Assembly: GCA_024752435.1 (NCBI GenBank)
Contig: CP103020.1
Span: forward strand, 868,001 to 932,000
DNA length: 64,000 nt
Source of the DNA: Allantophomopsis cytisporea
Lineage: Eukaryota > Ascomycota > Leotiomycetes > Phacidiales > Phacidiaceae
Direction: 5' to 3'
Of this stretch, positions 43,096-54,961 are shown one piece after another. The translations under genes were made by a program, and so were the position numbers. The notes beneath the pieces are model-generated. The model was not told the origin of the DNA, did no database searches, and worked only from the letters and a program-made list of their open reading frames with translations. Numbering within the stretch: the first letter of the stretch is position 1; every line of letters starts with the position of its first letter.

Positions 43096-46000
43096 TCACA
43101 ACCAAAGTAACCAACGAACACCGCCAATGAAGCCCATCGCCGTCCCCTTGAGGATTTTGCACACAACCACGATCAGCCAAACCCACCACATAACTCCAAC
43201 AAGTGCCCACTCAAGCGCCATCCACCCACCACGCCTAACCCAGCGGAAACGCCTCCTGCGCCGCCGCACCATGCTCTCCATCGTATCACTAAGCCTCTTC
43301 ACGCTCATCGTCCACTCACCCACAATCTCCATGCCCACACCATCCGCCTCATCACTAGCAATACGCACGCGCTCCATACAGCCGTCGCGGACCTTGGCTT
43401 TCATCTCATCAATGCGGTGCAACAAATCCGGAATCGCCGAATTCGTAAAGGCATTCGCGGATTTCTGCCACATCATGCTTGATGCCTGGATATCCTGAGA
43501 CAAGATGCGCGTGGCAAGGATATGCTGCTGGCTCCTGGGTACCGGCTTCAATTGAGAACGGTCTTTTGCGAAGGTGGAGACCTCGGCATACAGTTTATCA
43601 GCGTCACATGGTCCCGTATTGCTGGGGTCGCGGAGATCGCTCATTTCTGCCGCGCGGCGAGAGATTTCTTTGGCTTTGATGCCAGAGGAGAGTAGGAGGG
43701 CGCGAACACGGGCGATCTCGCGGCGATTGACAGCGCCGCGGTGGACTGAGGGCTCACGGTCGGAGATGGACCATTGACGGGGTTTGGGGTGGCCTGGTGA
43801 AAGATTCTCTCTGTATCGAGGCATTTGAGGTGAGCCGGAGTCGAGGTTTGCAAGACCTGTCATCATGAGGCCACGGTCACCGCGGCCCGCAGTACCTGGA
43901 AGTCCAATGAATGCGTTGGTGCGCTCATCTGTGGCTCTTCCATTTTGGGTTGAGCTAACGTCGGAATAGCTGGATTCTCTGCGATCCACTGGCTCGAATC
44001 GGGGGGTGGATGAGGGAGTAGCTGCTGATATATCTATGCGAGGGGGTTTCAGGCGTTGGAACTTCTCACCTTGCCGTGAAGAATCAGTACGGACATGGTG
44101 AAGGTTGTTAGATTCCGTAAAGGATTCTTCCTTGATTTTAGGCGGCCGTCCACGGGACTCGAAGGGAGATGTGAATGTAGGCATTGCATCAACAAACGAT
44201 TTTGGCTCGGTAAGGTGTTTACCGGAGCTTCCGTCCTCAAATGTTGAAGATTTGCTGAGCTTTCCGAAACGTGATTTCTTCGATCGACTAGCATCTGACT
44301 CTATCTCCGACTCATCACTGGAAGAGTCCGTTTGTACAGCAGAACCACTCTCTTTCCTCCAGATCATATCACTAACGCGGGAAACAGGACCTCGCACCAT
44401 GTCATCCAGTCTTGAGCTTCGGAAGAGACCGCGTATTCCAGATGATGGTTCATCATCAGTTCTCCTTCGCGTGCTGTCATGTCTCTTGGGGATCTTTGGC
44501 TCGTCATCTTTCTTTCGAGGCAGACGCTTCTTCGCTGGGCTAACAGATCGGCTTCGGGAAGCCTCTGGACTCTCGGAGTTACGAGTTCTACTTGATGATC
44601 TTCGACGAGGTTCGCGGTCTACCTCCAGAGATGCCCTGCCACGATCAAAGCTACGATCTCGAACCAATTCAGTGATCTTCGATCTCGCTTTTTCGATCGG
44701 GTTTCGGGCAGGTGACCGTTGCCTTTCAACGGAGGGCACTGCCCCTGGGACGCCTGGGAAGAATTCTTCATCTGCACCCCACACATGAATTGATGGGGAG
44801 TTCGGGGCAGTATAGACTTCGAATGATGAACGCCCACGTACTGGATCCACATCCAGACTAGCCCTTGGAGAAGGACTATATAGCGAAGGATTTGTACTCT
44901 TACTAGGAGTATCAGTACTGGTTATCTTTGGGCCAGAATTGGCACTGGCATCAGCGCGGGTCACCGGGCCCCGTACATCGTCCTTCAAAACAGCCTTTTG
45001 AGACTCAATTGATTCGATGATAGCCTGGCCCTTGGGGTCTCTCAATTCACCAGGAACATCAGAAACACTATGCCTAGCCTCCGCCGCTAGAAGCTCAACC
45101 ATCTGCTTTTCTAGAATGTCTCTTGCTGGATCTCTAACATCCAGGCTATCACGTTTTCTCGACTTCGACGAATCAGAACTGCTTGACGAACTTGAGCTCG
45201 ACGACCTGCTATGCGAATGCCAAAAATGATGCTCATGATCGTTGCTGCCATTGCGAGGATTCTGTAAGCGAAGCTTATTTTGCAATTTCCTACGTGCTCT
45301 TCCACGAGAGTTTTCCGAATCGTTTTCTGGTTTCTCCTGGATTGTCTGGAAATGAGGAACGATGCCCTCAGATCGATAGCCACGGTCTGACTCTGAAGCT
45401 CGTCTATCCACTTCAATCGAAATGCGCTGTTGTGGTTCCACACTTTCGCGTGACATGGGGCGTTTAAGCTCCGTGTAAGCAGGGAATATCTTTCGACCTT
45501 CGCGGTCTTCTATGAGCTTTTTGTTGTCGTCTTCTTCGAGCCAGACTAAATCGGCAATCATGTCTTCGGGTTGGATCAACCAGTCCATACGTGGTCTCTT
45601 AGCCTTGACACTCGACAAAGCCGGTTTTCCCGTAGAAGTAGACAAAGGCGTTACGCTAGTATTTGAAGCCGAGCCTGCGGTGAAAGGTGGCAAGACGACG
45701 CAATCGTTTGTTTGATATTGTTCATCCGCTGATTCTGCGGACACCTGATCCACCCAGGATTTGACTTTTGCAACATCATCAAACCCGAGGGTTGCGCCAT
45801 CAAGAAATTTTCGTTCACGTAATCGCACCTTACGATTCCTTATGTATTGTAGAGGGTTATAGGGACGGCCTAACGTTCGTATGGGTTTTGTGGCTGAAGT
45901 GGTACGAGACAAAGGAATGTTCGATGTAGAGGGTGAGCTTGGTGCGGTTCCCGCTGGACTAATCGTGGACGTCCTTGTAATTTGCTGGGGCTTGAGGGGC

Positions 46001-47007
46001 GGGACATATTGTAGAAGTCGTCGGTATTGAGCTGCGAGTTCGATGGCTTTCTTTGCTTTTTCGGCCCTGGCGAGTGTTGATTCAGAGAAATGATATTCGT
46101 AACCGCTATCGGGATGTGCTTGCAGAGGGCTCGCAGCACGCTGGCTATCAATACCCCTCAACACAGCGCGGTCCGATTTTGGTGATATATTCCGTGATGA
46201 TCTTCGCTGTTGTGATTGTTGCATATGCTGTCGTAAACTCCCTCCAACTGCAACAGGTCCCTCGCCCGTCATCGCGGTCTGTGGTGGCATAGAAACAGAA
46301 ACGTTTCGTCGAGAAGCCATTCGGCGGCTTTCGCTGAGATTCAAGGCAAGATTCACAATCTGCGCGGAGTCTGCGTCAAGCATCTGGGGCGCCTTCGTTG
46401 TATGGGGTTCTCCAGTCGCATGGCTCGATGTTCCTTTGTCCATTTCCGCATCGGATGCAGCATTCACAACAGCCGCCAGTGGACTACTCCCAATGCTTGA
46501 CCCGGTATCCCTCCGCCTCTTTGGTAACTTGTCGTGGCCGCTAGATTTAGTCTTTCCCTTCGAATCATGCGATGACGTCTTCGCTGTCGATTTTCCATCT
46601 CCCTTGGATTTCCGATGCGACTTCAATATCTTTGGAAGGGCTGAAGTAGCACCGAAGCCAGTGTCTGACAACAGGAAGCCCCCACTGCGTATATTGCGCC
46701 GACCAGAATGACCAGTCCGAGGTTCCGACTCTGCGGGTTTGCTCGTGCCGTTGCCATCAGGTCTATCATTCCCACTTAAGGAGCTCCCAATTTCTCGGTC
46801 GTGCGAGTCGCCATCTTGCGAAACGCTATTCATGGTACTTCCAGTCCTGCTGGATTCGCCAGTTTCGGTGCTCGTGATGCTGAATTTACTGCGCGCGGAT
46901 TTTGTGGACTTCGCAGAAGTGTCATGAGCATCGGATGGGTTGTGGGAATGAGTCGCGACATCTTTGGTTGTGGTCGAGTTCGAGGCTGCCAGCTTCGAGT
47001 CGATCAT
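43096..47007 (-). CDS. Large conserved-looking protein of unknown function with C-terminal membrane anchor
   Basis: Single exon, 1303 aa. I do not recognise a named family. Most of the protein is Ser/Arg/Lys-rich and probably disordered. Denser islands look conserved: YRRLLQYVPPLKPQQ (about residue 330), then RPYNPLQYIRNRKVRLRERK with GFDDVAKVKSWVDQV (about 380-415), then DWLIQPEDMIADLVWLEEDD (about 465-485). Near the C-terminus a helical region (RREIARVRALLLSSGIKAKEISRRA; ATRILSQDIQASSMMWQKSAN; LLHRIDEMKAKVRDGC) resembles a coiled coil. A run of six Arg then precedes a Trp-rich hydrophobic end (WALVGVMWWVWLIVVVC), giving a tail-anchor or membrane-hairpin topology with the bulk in the cytosol. 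The bipartite NPLQYIRNRK/WVDQV core plus tail anchor could suit an organelle tether or scaffold, but that is inference. Confidence 0.8.
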   Translation of the reverse strand: MIDSKLAASNSTTTKDVATHSHNPSDAHDTSAKSTKSARSKFSITSTETGESSRTGSTMNSVSQDGDSHDREIGSSLSGNDRPDGNGTSKPAESEPRTGHSGRRNIRSGGFLLSDTGFGATSALPKILKSHRKSKGDGKSTAKTSSHDSKGKTKSSGHDKLPKRRRDTGSSIGSSPLAAVVNAASDAEMDKGTSSHATGEPHTTKAPQMLDADSAQIVNLALNLSESRRMASRRNVSVSMPPQTAMTGEGPVAVGGSLRQHMQQSQQRRSSRNISPKSDRAVLRGIDSQRAASPLQAHPDSGYEYHFSESTLARAEKAKKAIELAAQYRRLLQYVPPLKPQQITRTSTISPAGTAPSSPSTSNIPLSRTTSATKPIRTLGRPYNPLQYIRNRKVRLRERKFLDGATLGFDDVAKVKSWVDQVSAESADEQYQTNDCVVLPPFTAGSASNTSVTPLSTSTGKPALSSVKAKRPRMDWLIQPEDMIADLVWLEEDDNKKLIEDREGRKIFPAYTELKRPMSRESVEPQQRISIEVDRRASESDRGYRSEGIVPHFQTIQEKPENDSENSRGRARRKLQNKLRLQNPRNGSNDHEHHFWHSHSRSSSSSSSSSSDSSKSRKRDSLDVRDPARDILEKQMVELLAAEARHSVSDVPGELRDPKGQAIIESIESQKAVLKDDVRGPVTRADASANSGPKITSTDTPSKSTNPSLYSPSPRASLDVDPVRGRSSFEVYTAPNSPSIHVWGADEEFFPGVPGAVPSVERQRSPARNPIEKARSKITELVRDRSFDRGRASLEVDREPRRRSSSRTRNSESPEASRSRSVSPAKKRLPRKKDDEPKIPKRHDSTRRRTDDEPSSGIRGLFRSSRLDDMVRGPVSRVSDMIWRKESGSAVQTDSSSDESEIESDASRSKKSRFGKLSKSSTFEDGSSGKHLTEPKSFVDAMPTFTSPFESRGRPPKIKEESFTESNNLHHVRTDSSRQGEKFQRLKPPRIDISAATPSSTPRFEPVDRRESSYSDVSSTQNGRATDERTNAFIGLPGTAGRGDRGLMMTGLANLDSGSPQMPRYRENLSPGHPKPRQWSISDREPSVHRGAVNRREIARVRALLLSSGIKAKEISRRAAEMSDLRDPSNTGPCDADKLYAEVSTFAKDRSQLKPVPRSQQHILATRILSQDIQASSMMWQKSANAFTNSAIPDLLHRIDEMKAKVRDGCMERVRIASDEADGVGMEIVGEWTMSVKRLSDTMESMVRRRRRRFRWVRRGGWMALEWALVGVMWWVWLIVVVCKILKGTAMGFIGGVRWLLWL

Positions 47008-47469
47008 GGTTCGAGCATGGAAGCTTCAGATTATTGTGTTGGCAAACGAAGAGGATGTTTGGGGTATAGTAGACATGACGAAGCGCAAGAAAGAAAGAAG
47101 GAAAGACGAAAGGAACTGGTGAATGGGATAAATGAACAGATGATGGAAGCTGAGGACAAGTTTTGGAAAGTTAGGAGAGGTGATAGCCACACGAATAGTA
47201 GAGTAGTATAAATTATTATTCAGAACGGGGGGCGTTAAGTGAACTAAGTGGATTGTTGGGGTTTGGTTTTGATTTATGTATAGCAATAATAAGGTGAGTA
47301 AGGTCGGTCAAAGAGAGTGCTGTGTAGGTAGACGAGATTCAGAAGTCGTCATGCAATGTAAGGGAGAATGACCTCAGTCACTTCAATCACTCAGCCACCT
47401 CGGTCAGTCAAGGTCGGGATTAGAATTGGCACAGGCGTATGTATGTATGTATGCACGAGTCACTTCACC

Positions 47470-47546
47470 TCGACTCAACCCAGCTCGATTTAACTCAACT
47501 CAACTCGACTCGATTCAACGGGACTCAACTGGACTCAACCCTCAAC
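47470..47546. repeat. Imperfect ACTCA pentamer repeat
   Basis: Repeated CGACTCA, AACTCA and GGACTCA units over about 75 nt. Low-complexity, non-coding. Confidence 0.75.
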
Positions 47547-48677
47547 CTTACCACAGGCATAGGACAAGCGGGGCAAGGAATGAGGGGGGGACATGAGAAG
47601 AAGCATTACCGACATTCTATGATCGAAGATTCGGGTGATCATGGGGAGGCATTGGAGGGGATAATCCTTGTACTAGAAGTCACTCACTTACTTGGTTGTA
47701 TTCCAGGTATGACCGAGGCATAAGAGATCACAAGTCTGTGGTATTTACTTTGACTTAAGTTTGTGCTTGTGCTTCCCTCTCTGTCTACCTGAGGCTCTCC
47801 CTAGGTATTTACCCCACTACAAAAGAATCAAACGGATCTGAGCCAGATCTTAACCTTTTACTCGTCATGCAGTGAACGGCCTCGCCAGTGATATCGTATG
47901 TTGGAATCTATCGTAAGGTTTAAGTTGGCCACGAGCAGACAGACATATGTACGTAGTACCGATAAATCCAGGGGATTATTCGTCAAGCTATTTATCAATG
48001 ACTGCCTCTAATTGTTTTGTTTTGTGTTATTCTGGGGTTTAAAAATTATATTAAATTAAATTGAATTTGTACATGTGTGTGTTTATCTGCGCAAGTCTGA
48101 TGTATCCTTCACTCTTTACTTCTTACCGTCATTCTACCTCCTATATATTTTTATTTTATTTTTATTCTGTTTCGACAATAAAATCACACATAATACTGAA
48201 GTACCTTACCTATGACACAGTTTCCATTCCCAAGTCCACGCAGCGCACCAACAGTCATATAACCTTTCATTTAGGACAAAGCAAGTTAGCTCACGACGTT
48301 ATGAGCGCGATAAGGTACGCATACAATTTGACTTTATTTCCCGGAACTCTCGAAAACACTCACACACCCATCCGTATTAAAGACAATCTAGCCGTTGGAA
48401 CCAACGGGGCAACAGCAAGCACAGCAAGCACTCCCCGCTCCTTAAATTCTCAATCGCCTCTCCCTCGAGATCATTGAGAACTTTTGGGTCAAAACCTATT
48501 ATATATATCTTACACCAACTTCACCATCTATCAAGTCTGAATACCACAATGAGAGAAAACATCTACTCAGAGCCAATTCTTTTTTGGAGAACATGATCCT
48601 TAAAGCCTGATGGGCGCACAGCGCTCTATTCGCGTTTACGTCTGACAAAGCTATATAAGTTGGTTGCACACACAAGA

Positions 48678-48757
48678 GAACACACAGAAAGACGAAGAAA
48701 AAGGAATAATAAGAAGAAAGAACGAAAGAAAAGAAAAAAAAGAAAGAAAAAGAAAAA
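48678..48757 (+). repeat. Purine-only tract at the sac1 3' end
   Basis: About 80 nt of almost only A and G on the plus strand, immediately downstream of the sac1 stop. In the sac1 transcript it would be a pyrimidine-rich 3' UTR. Confidence 0.8.
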
Positions 48758-48761
48758 CTGC

Positions 48762-50976
48762 TCACTCAATGCGCTTTTTGCCTTCCTCAGCATTCATGAA
48801 ACGTGCTGTGCTCAATCCACGCTCGTGTCTTGCCACAAGTGGTCCCATAATTTTGTCCTTGCGCAAGTTGCTGATGGCTTCTTGATAACCTTCCGAGGCC
48901 CATGGTCTTGGAATGAGCTTGGGCCAGTTGACCTGGAGACTATGTATCAGCAAGTATTCATTGTGTAGCCTGATCAGATGGGTTTCTTACGTATAACATG
49001 CCATGGCTAAAGATGAATTGGAAAGACCAGGCGCCTACAACGAACCAAAACAGCATGAAAAGACGCAATGGAAGAACGGCGGCATCGGGAAGGCGACGTG
49101 TAAACAGGCTAACAAGAATGAAGAAAATGCTAAAGGCCAAAACATATGGGATGGCTTGAATGAGAAGAGGCCGGGTATCTTGGAAGACATATGCACTGCC
49201 GATATGGGAGGTTGATGGGAGGTACGAGCCGAGGAAAAGATCGAAGGCATCTTGCTTCGGCCCATCGAGGAAGTTGTTCTTGGCGTATCGTGTGATGGAG
49301 TTCTGTAAATCTTGCAGAGCACCGGCTCTAGTCCGGGTTCCAGTCCTAGTGAAATCAGTCTTCAGAGCACCAGTTCCAGAGTAAGACTTCGACACCACAT
49401 CCGCATTATCTGCCCAGAGATTGCGGAAAAGCGATTCGAATTCTGGATCGTCCGAGAATGTCTCCCCCGGTTGTAAGATGCCCACGTCGGTAAGCATGCG
49501 GTTCAATGCCTGGCGAGCCATCATACTCTGTACAACATTGGTACGGTCGAGGCAATCCATGCAGTTAGTTCGTACAACACTCGTCTGTAAATTGCGGGTT
49601 TCAAGTCGACCCTCAGTATCAGCTGGCATGTCAACACCGCGGAAGTACTGCTGTTTTTGAAGCGCATCATGAAGCTGATCGAGTAACAACTGAGCACGAT
49701 GCCATTTAAGACCCTTGGTTTCGTTATGGAAATCGAAATAAATATAGTGCAGCTGGTCGAACTCCCTTTGATGTGTGGTTGGTTCCAGGGTACGGAACTT
49801 TTCGTCCGTGATAGCATCTTGCTCCTTACGCTCTGCTGTCGACGACTGCAATAGCTTCACCATCTGCTCGTAAGCCTCCTTCACTCGTTGCTCACGACCC
49901 TTCTGGTTAACAAGATTTACAAGATAGTTGTCGCCGTAAAGCTTGATCTGTTCATCAAAATGAAGCTTGGCTGCGCTAAGAGCTGTCTCAACGCCACGAA
50001 TCTGCAATTTGGGAGTGTAATGCAGAGTGTTCACTTCCGCCCAGTATACTGGCACACTGCCTCTAGTCTGCACATACGACATGATCTGCACCTCGCGACC
50101 CTGAGAGCCTCCTATTTTTCCATTCTGCATGCCCCCGCCACCAGCAAATCCACTCATTCCACTAGCATCTTCATTGAGAAGAACGATCTGCTCGGTCTCA
50201 TTGAAGTTTGACACATGGCCTTGTTCATCAATTCCCCTTGAAAAGTACCTGGTTCCAGCACGGTGTCTCGAGCGCCGTGTTATAAGCACAATCGTCAGGG
50301 GGGTCGACTTGATTTGAGTTGTTGTGATCCGCATCATTCCAAATATCACAGGTAAAATAAAAGCATCAACGCCTGGTTGCTGCCCATAATGTTGCCTTGT
50401 ACCCGACGTCCTGAAGTCAATCAAGTCGGATTGTAGAAATTTGTTCCAGAAAAATCGGTCATCAGCTCTCTTCCACAGAGGTTGAGAGAGGTCAAGCTGA
50501 GCCTGGCGCTGGAATGAATTTGTAAGGTCGAATGAGTAAGAGAAGTACATCGGACTGTTCTTGATAAATGATTTCAGCAAGGAGAGGTAGTTGTCCTCAT
50601 CAGGGTCGTGCAGAGGTCGCTCGCGCAGAGGTAAGAATTCGGTAGCAACGACCTTGTAAACCATGTGTCCCTTCAGTCTTCCCATAAGTTGAACTTTAGT
50701 GACAACAATGATGTATTTGTCTTGAACCTACTGTTAGCATCTATGGTGACACTTCCTGAGAGTAGGCTTACCTAGGCGTAGCTTGATGATACCCAAAATA
50801 CCAGCAATACTCGACACTCTTTTCCCTCCCAAAAGAGACCCATCGTTTAGCCTGATATCACCGGTTGGGCGATCAACAACCAGCGTGGGAGCTGAAGGAG
50901 ACGAAGGGGATGTAAATGCGTAATGCGATGCGGATGCGTGGACATTGATGTCCCTGAACGGCAAAAGGCTTGCCAT
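48762..50976 (-). CDS. sac1: Sac1-type phosphoinositide phosphatase
   Basis: Three exons: 50976-50772, 50720-48991 and 48932-48762 (701 aa). Sac1 dephosphorylates PI4P and other monophosphoinositides at the ER and Golgi. The N-terminal Sac domain starts with GILGIIKLRLDKYIIVVTKV (joined across intron 1). It contains YFSYSFDLTNSFQRQ, DDRFFWNKFL, TRRSRHRAGTRYFSRGID and the catalytic P-loop RTNCMDCLDRTN (C-x5-R-T, about residue 455). Two C-terminal hydrophobic segments (IPYVLAFSIFFILVSLF; LFMLFWFVVGAWSFQFIF) anchor the protein. The short last exon gives VNWPKLIPRPW and a Lys-containing tail. The splice at 48991/48932 was preferred over read-through because it continues the known tail. It shares a 412-nt promoter region with rab5. 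Confidence 0.93.
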
Positions 50977-51388
50977 GGTGATGGAGCCAAATGAATGGCT
51001 GCAGAGACCCAAGGAGACTGCGAGTTTTGTTGTGTGTGGGTGGGTGTTTATTGAGATTGAAGGAATGTTGGAAGTTTATTATGATTTGATTGAGGAGCTG
51101 TCCTCTCCCTTAAGCTTCACATGCATCCTAAGCTCTCCCTTCGATTACGCAGGGCGTGGCTGATAAGGATCATGTGACTTTGACCGCCACAGTTGCCGGC
51201 CAGTTTGGACCCGGTACACCAAGTAACTGACCGTCGTCACCCTTCGATCCTCATTTCACCAATATCCCTACGACGACAAAGCGATCCGCTCGCATAGAAC
51301 GATATTACGTATTCGATCATTGTGACTTTACTGTGACCAACAGCCGAAATACATAAACCGCCCGTCCACATCTACACACACACACAAT
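50977..51388. promoter_or_regulatory. Divergent promoter, sac1 / rab5
   Basis: 412 nt between the two start codons. A short CA repeat lies just upstream of the rab5 ATG. No other element was identified. Confidence 0.45.
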
Positions 51389-52266
51389 ATGGCGTCAAGA
51401 GCTCCAGCAGGCGCCCGTGCCGGCAACTCGCGCTTTGCGCAGTTCAAGTTGGTACTTCTAGGTTAGTGAAGACTCATTTAATAGCCTCGACCGCTCCTCG
51501 AAGTGTAATCACTAATTTTTCTACAGGAGAATCTGCGGTTGGAAAGGTGAGCAGACCGGTGTCGCGAGACTTAGGCAGCACTGACCATCATAATAGAGTT
51601 CTCTTGTGCTTCGATTTGTCAAGGTATATCGTTTCTCCTTTGGTTCAATGAACTCTGGTTGATAGTCATGTAGGACCAATTCGACGATTACCGTGAATCA
51701 ACGATTGGTGCGGCTTTCCTTACACAGACCATCTCTCTCGACGATACAACTACGGTCAAGTTCGAGATCTGGGATACCGCAGGACAGGAGAGATACAAGT
51801 CTCTTGCTCCTATGTACTACAGAAATGCCAACTGTGCTGTTGTAGTGTACGATATTACACAAGCTGTACGTGCTTCTGCAAATGGAAGGTGTGATATCAT
51901 TCTAATCGTCATATCCAATAGGCTTCCCTTGATAAGGCCAAGGCATGGGTGAAGGAATTACAAAGACAAGCAAATGAGAACATCATCATCGCCCTCGCTG
52001 GTAACAAGCTCGATCTCGTCACTGAACAACCCGACAAGCGTGCTGTCAGCACCGTCGAGGCCGAGGCATACGCAAACGAGGCGAAGCTGTTATTCTTCGA
52101 AACGTCCGCGAAGACCTCAGAGAACGTCAAGGAGCTGTTCACAGCTATTGCAAAGAAACTTCCATTGGATCAGGCTGGCCCAAGAAATCCAAGACAGGCA
52201 CCACGTGGAGGTGTTGATCTGAGACAGGAAGCGCCGGGAACTCAAGGTCCAGGTTGTGCCTGTTAG
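51389..52266 (+). CDS. rab5: Rab5-type small GTPase (Vps21/Ypt5)
   Basis: Five exons: 51389-51461, 51527-51546 (20 nt), 51597-51623 (27 nt), 51674-51865 and 51922-52266 (218 aa). Rab5 controls early endosome fusion and recruits PI3-kinase. All nucleotide-binding motifs are intact: GESAVGKSS (split over three exons), the switch I effector region with STIGAAF, WDTAGQE, GNKLD and ETSAK. The C-terminus is GCAC, giving a CxC geranylgeranylation site. Ala after STIG and the YYRNANCAVVVYDIT segment are typical of Rab5. The two tiny consecutive exons hold the P-loop. Divergent from sac1, another regulator of membrane phosphoinositides. Confidence 0.95.
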
Positions 52267-52847
52267 ACATATCAGTGCAGTAGAGGAGAGTGATGAGAGC
52301 GAAACAATACCATGCGTTTAAAGCAGATGAACGACTTGGAGCTGTCGTTTCTCTGGAGTTATGCCATCGAAATTAATCTGCGCATGTCACTGCGATGATT
52401 CATCGGGGTAGTGAGGAGGGAAATGCAGCACCCTGTCTACCTCGATGAATGGTAGTCTTAATACCTTTGAAAGAACCATAGTTTTTCTTGTTGTTTTGCG
52501 GTGGGAATGGAATTGCTGGTTTTCTTTTGCGAGGCGTGCGTTCTTGTTTTAATGCCCTATCGATTTGCAGCATCTGGGATGTATGATACGCAATAGACAA
52601 CCTTTCAGAAAAATATGCTCGACCCAGTGAGAAAATGAATTGCTGCTTCCTATAAAACGATGTGTGGGACTGTATTTCTCCTGAGTTGTGTCTGATGTGA
52701 TGTTCTATTGATAATCTCGGATTTGGCGTCATCGTGCTGCTGCTTTTAGCGACGGTACATTCCAGCTCGCATCCAGAAACCACCGATTGAAGCTTTTCCG
52801 AGACCGCAGGACATTTAACCATCAACACAACTTCCCTCCGCACTTAT
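52267..52847. other. Intergenic region between rab5 and mic60
   Basis: 580 nt holding the rab5 3' UTR and the mic60 promoter. The minus-strand open frame over 52400-52843 lacks motifs and is not called. Confidence 0.5.
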
Positions 52848-54961
52848 ATGCAGCCCGTCATGCTGCGAGTTTCTCTTTTGTCTTCAAGGGCGGCCACCTC
52901 TGGGGCTGTTGCAGCCAGAGCTGGCCGTCAATGGCACGCCGCGCAGGTTGGCGGCGCGACATCCGCTGGCAGAGTACGAGTTCACCATTCATGGGGCACA
53001 ATTGGGAGCCACTGTGACGGATTGCTGATAATATTCTACAGAGATTTATGGCAGACAAGCCAAGCATCGCCGATTCGAAGCAAGCTGTCCTTCCTGGTTC
53101 CGCGAGCGATGCTACTAATGAGCCTCTCCCTGCCGGACCTGTGGCAGAGACGCCCTCCTCGTCGATTGCGACACCTGCAACTCCAACTTCGTCTACCATT
53201 CCGGCATCCAATGTGCCATTGACTCCTCCTCCACCTCCAAGTGCTACTCCTCCACCACCACCTCCTCGCAAGAGACGCTTCTTCCGCAGGTTTTTCAGCA
53301 CCGTCGTCATCCTTTCTGCGCTCGGCTTCGGTGGTGGTGTATATCTCTCACGAACCAATGATAGATTCCATGATTTCTTCACCGAATATGTTCCATTCGG
53401 AGAGGAAGCCGTTCTTTTCTTCGAGGAGAGAGAGTTCAAGCGACGATTTCCATCTATTTCTAGCCGTACCACACAGTCACGAGACACTGGTAACAGAGTT
53501 ACAATCCCAAGTCAGAGCGGTGTCTCATGGAAGGTAGCAGAGGAGGACAAGAAGCAGACAGCTCCTAAGGTTGGTGAGGCTATGCAGACTCCTAGCGAAG
53601 CTAAGGGCTCCGAAAAGGTTAAGGCTGTCGAGCAGGCCAAGAAGGAGAGTCCAGCCAAGCCAGCAGCGAAAGCCCCAGCTCCTAAGGCTCCAGAGCCTGT
53701 TGCAAAGGCTGCCCCTGGTGCTGCTGCTTCTGGCAGAAGGGACCCGGAGGTCAACGAGCCATCCAGATTCCCAGATGAGGTTACGAGAATTGACCCTATC
53801 AACATTGAACACGCGACCGAGCCATTGGTACAAGATTTGGTCCATATTATCAACGATATTATCACCGTTGTAAATGCAGACAACGCAAATAACAGATTCT
53901 CTGCGACCATCGACAAGGCCAAGACTGAGCTCTCCAAGGTTGGTGCGAAGATTCAGGATATGAAGGCATTTGCTACGAAGGATGCAGATGAAAAGGTCAG
54001 ATCCTCCCACGAGGACTTCGACCGTGCTGCTAAGGAATTGGTCCGTCGTCTTGAAGCTGAGATGCAGGATCAAGAGGCTCGCTGGAAGGAGGAATACGAA
54101 CAGGAGCGTCAAAAGATTCAACAAACCTACGAGTCAAAGCTTAGATCTGAAATTGAGCGTGCTAAAGAAGTCAATGAGCGCCGTCTCCAGAACGAACTTC
54201 TCCAGCAAGCTGTTGAGTTGAGACGCCAATTTACAAATGAAGTCAAGGACCGCGTAGAGCAGGAACGCGAATCCAGGCTTGGCAAGCTTTCCGACTTGTC
54301 CAACACTGTTGGCGACCTCGAGAAGCTTACCACTGAATGGAACTCTGTTGTCGATGCCAACCTCAAGACCCAACATCTTCATGTTGCTGTTGAGGCTGTT
54401 CGTGCCAACCTCGACAAGGCGCAGATGCCAAAGCCATTCACTCGCGAACTTGCTGCTCTCAAGGAGATTGCGGCTGATGACCCAGTCGTTGACGCTGCTA
54501 TTGGTTCTATCAACCCATCTGCCTACCAGCACGGTATTCCAACTTCCGCCCAGCTCATTGACCGCTTCCGCAGAGTCGCAGGAGAAGTCAGAAAGGCATC
54601 CCTTCTGCCAGAGGAGGCAGGTGTCGCCAGCCATGCTAGCAGCTACGTTTTGAGCAAGCTCTTGTTCAAGAAGAAGGGTCTCGCAACCGGCGATGATGTT
54701 GAGAGTATCTTGACTAGAACAGAGACATACCTTGAGGAAGGTGACCTGGACGGTGCCGCACGTGAGATGAATGGCTTGAGTGGATGGGCGAAGACCTTGA
54801 GCAAAGATTGGTTGGGTGAGGTTAGAAAGGTGTTAGAGGTGCAGCAGGCCCTTGACGTGAGTCCCCTACGTTCCCCACCACTGTGCAAGTATACTAATAT
54901 TTTTTCTTTCTTAAAGGTTATTGCTACCGAAGCCAGACTCCAAAGTCTTCGTGTTGAGTAA
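52848..54961 (+). CDS. mic60: MICOS subunit MIC60 (mitofilin/Fcj1)
   Basis: Three exons: 52848-52973, 53042-54856 and 54917-54961 (661 aa). MIC60 shapes crista junctions in the mitochondrial inner membrane. The N-terminal presequence (MQPVMLRVSLLSSRAATSG) is followed by a Pro/Ser/Ala-rich stretch. A single membrane helix (FFSTVVILSALGFGGGVYLS) ends with the intermembrane-space EYVPFGEEAVLFFEEREF segment. An Ala/Lys/Pro linker follows, then a long coiled coil (about residues 300-430, EEYEQERQKIQQTYESKLRS...), then the mitofilin signature domain with LEEGDLDGAAREMNGLSGWAK and the C-terminal VQQALDVIATEARLQSLRVE. The last intron splits this final motif exactly at the Asp/Val junction. Confidence 0.95.

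Larger units (their letters stand above)
47008..48761. other. Intergenic region with simple repeats
   Basis: 1.75 kb with no supported gene. It contains an imperfect ACTCA/GACTC run (47470-47546) and, next to the sac1 3' end, a purine-rich AAAGA tract. Confidence 0.55.

Noticed and set aside
52400..52843. Minus-strand frame between rab5 and mic60
   Set aside because: It lies in the rab5 3' UTR and the mic60 promoter and has no protein-like features.
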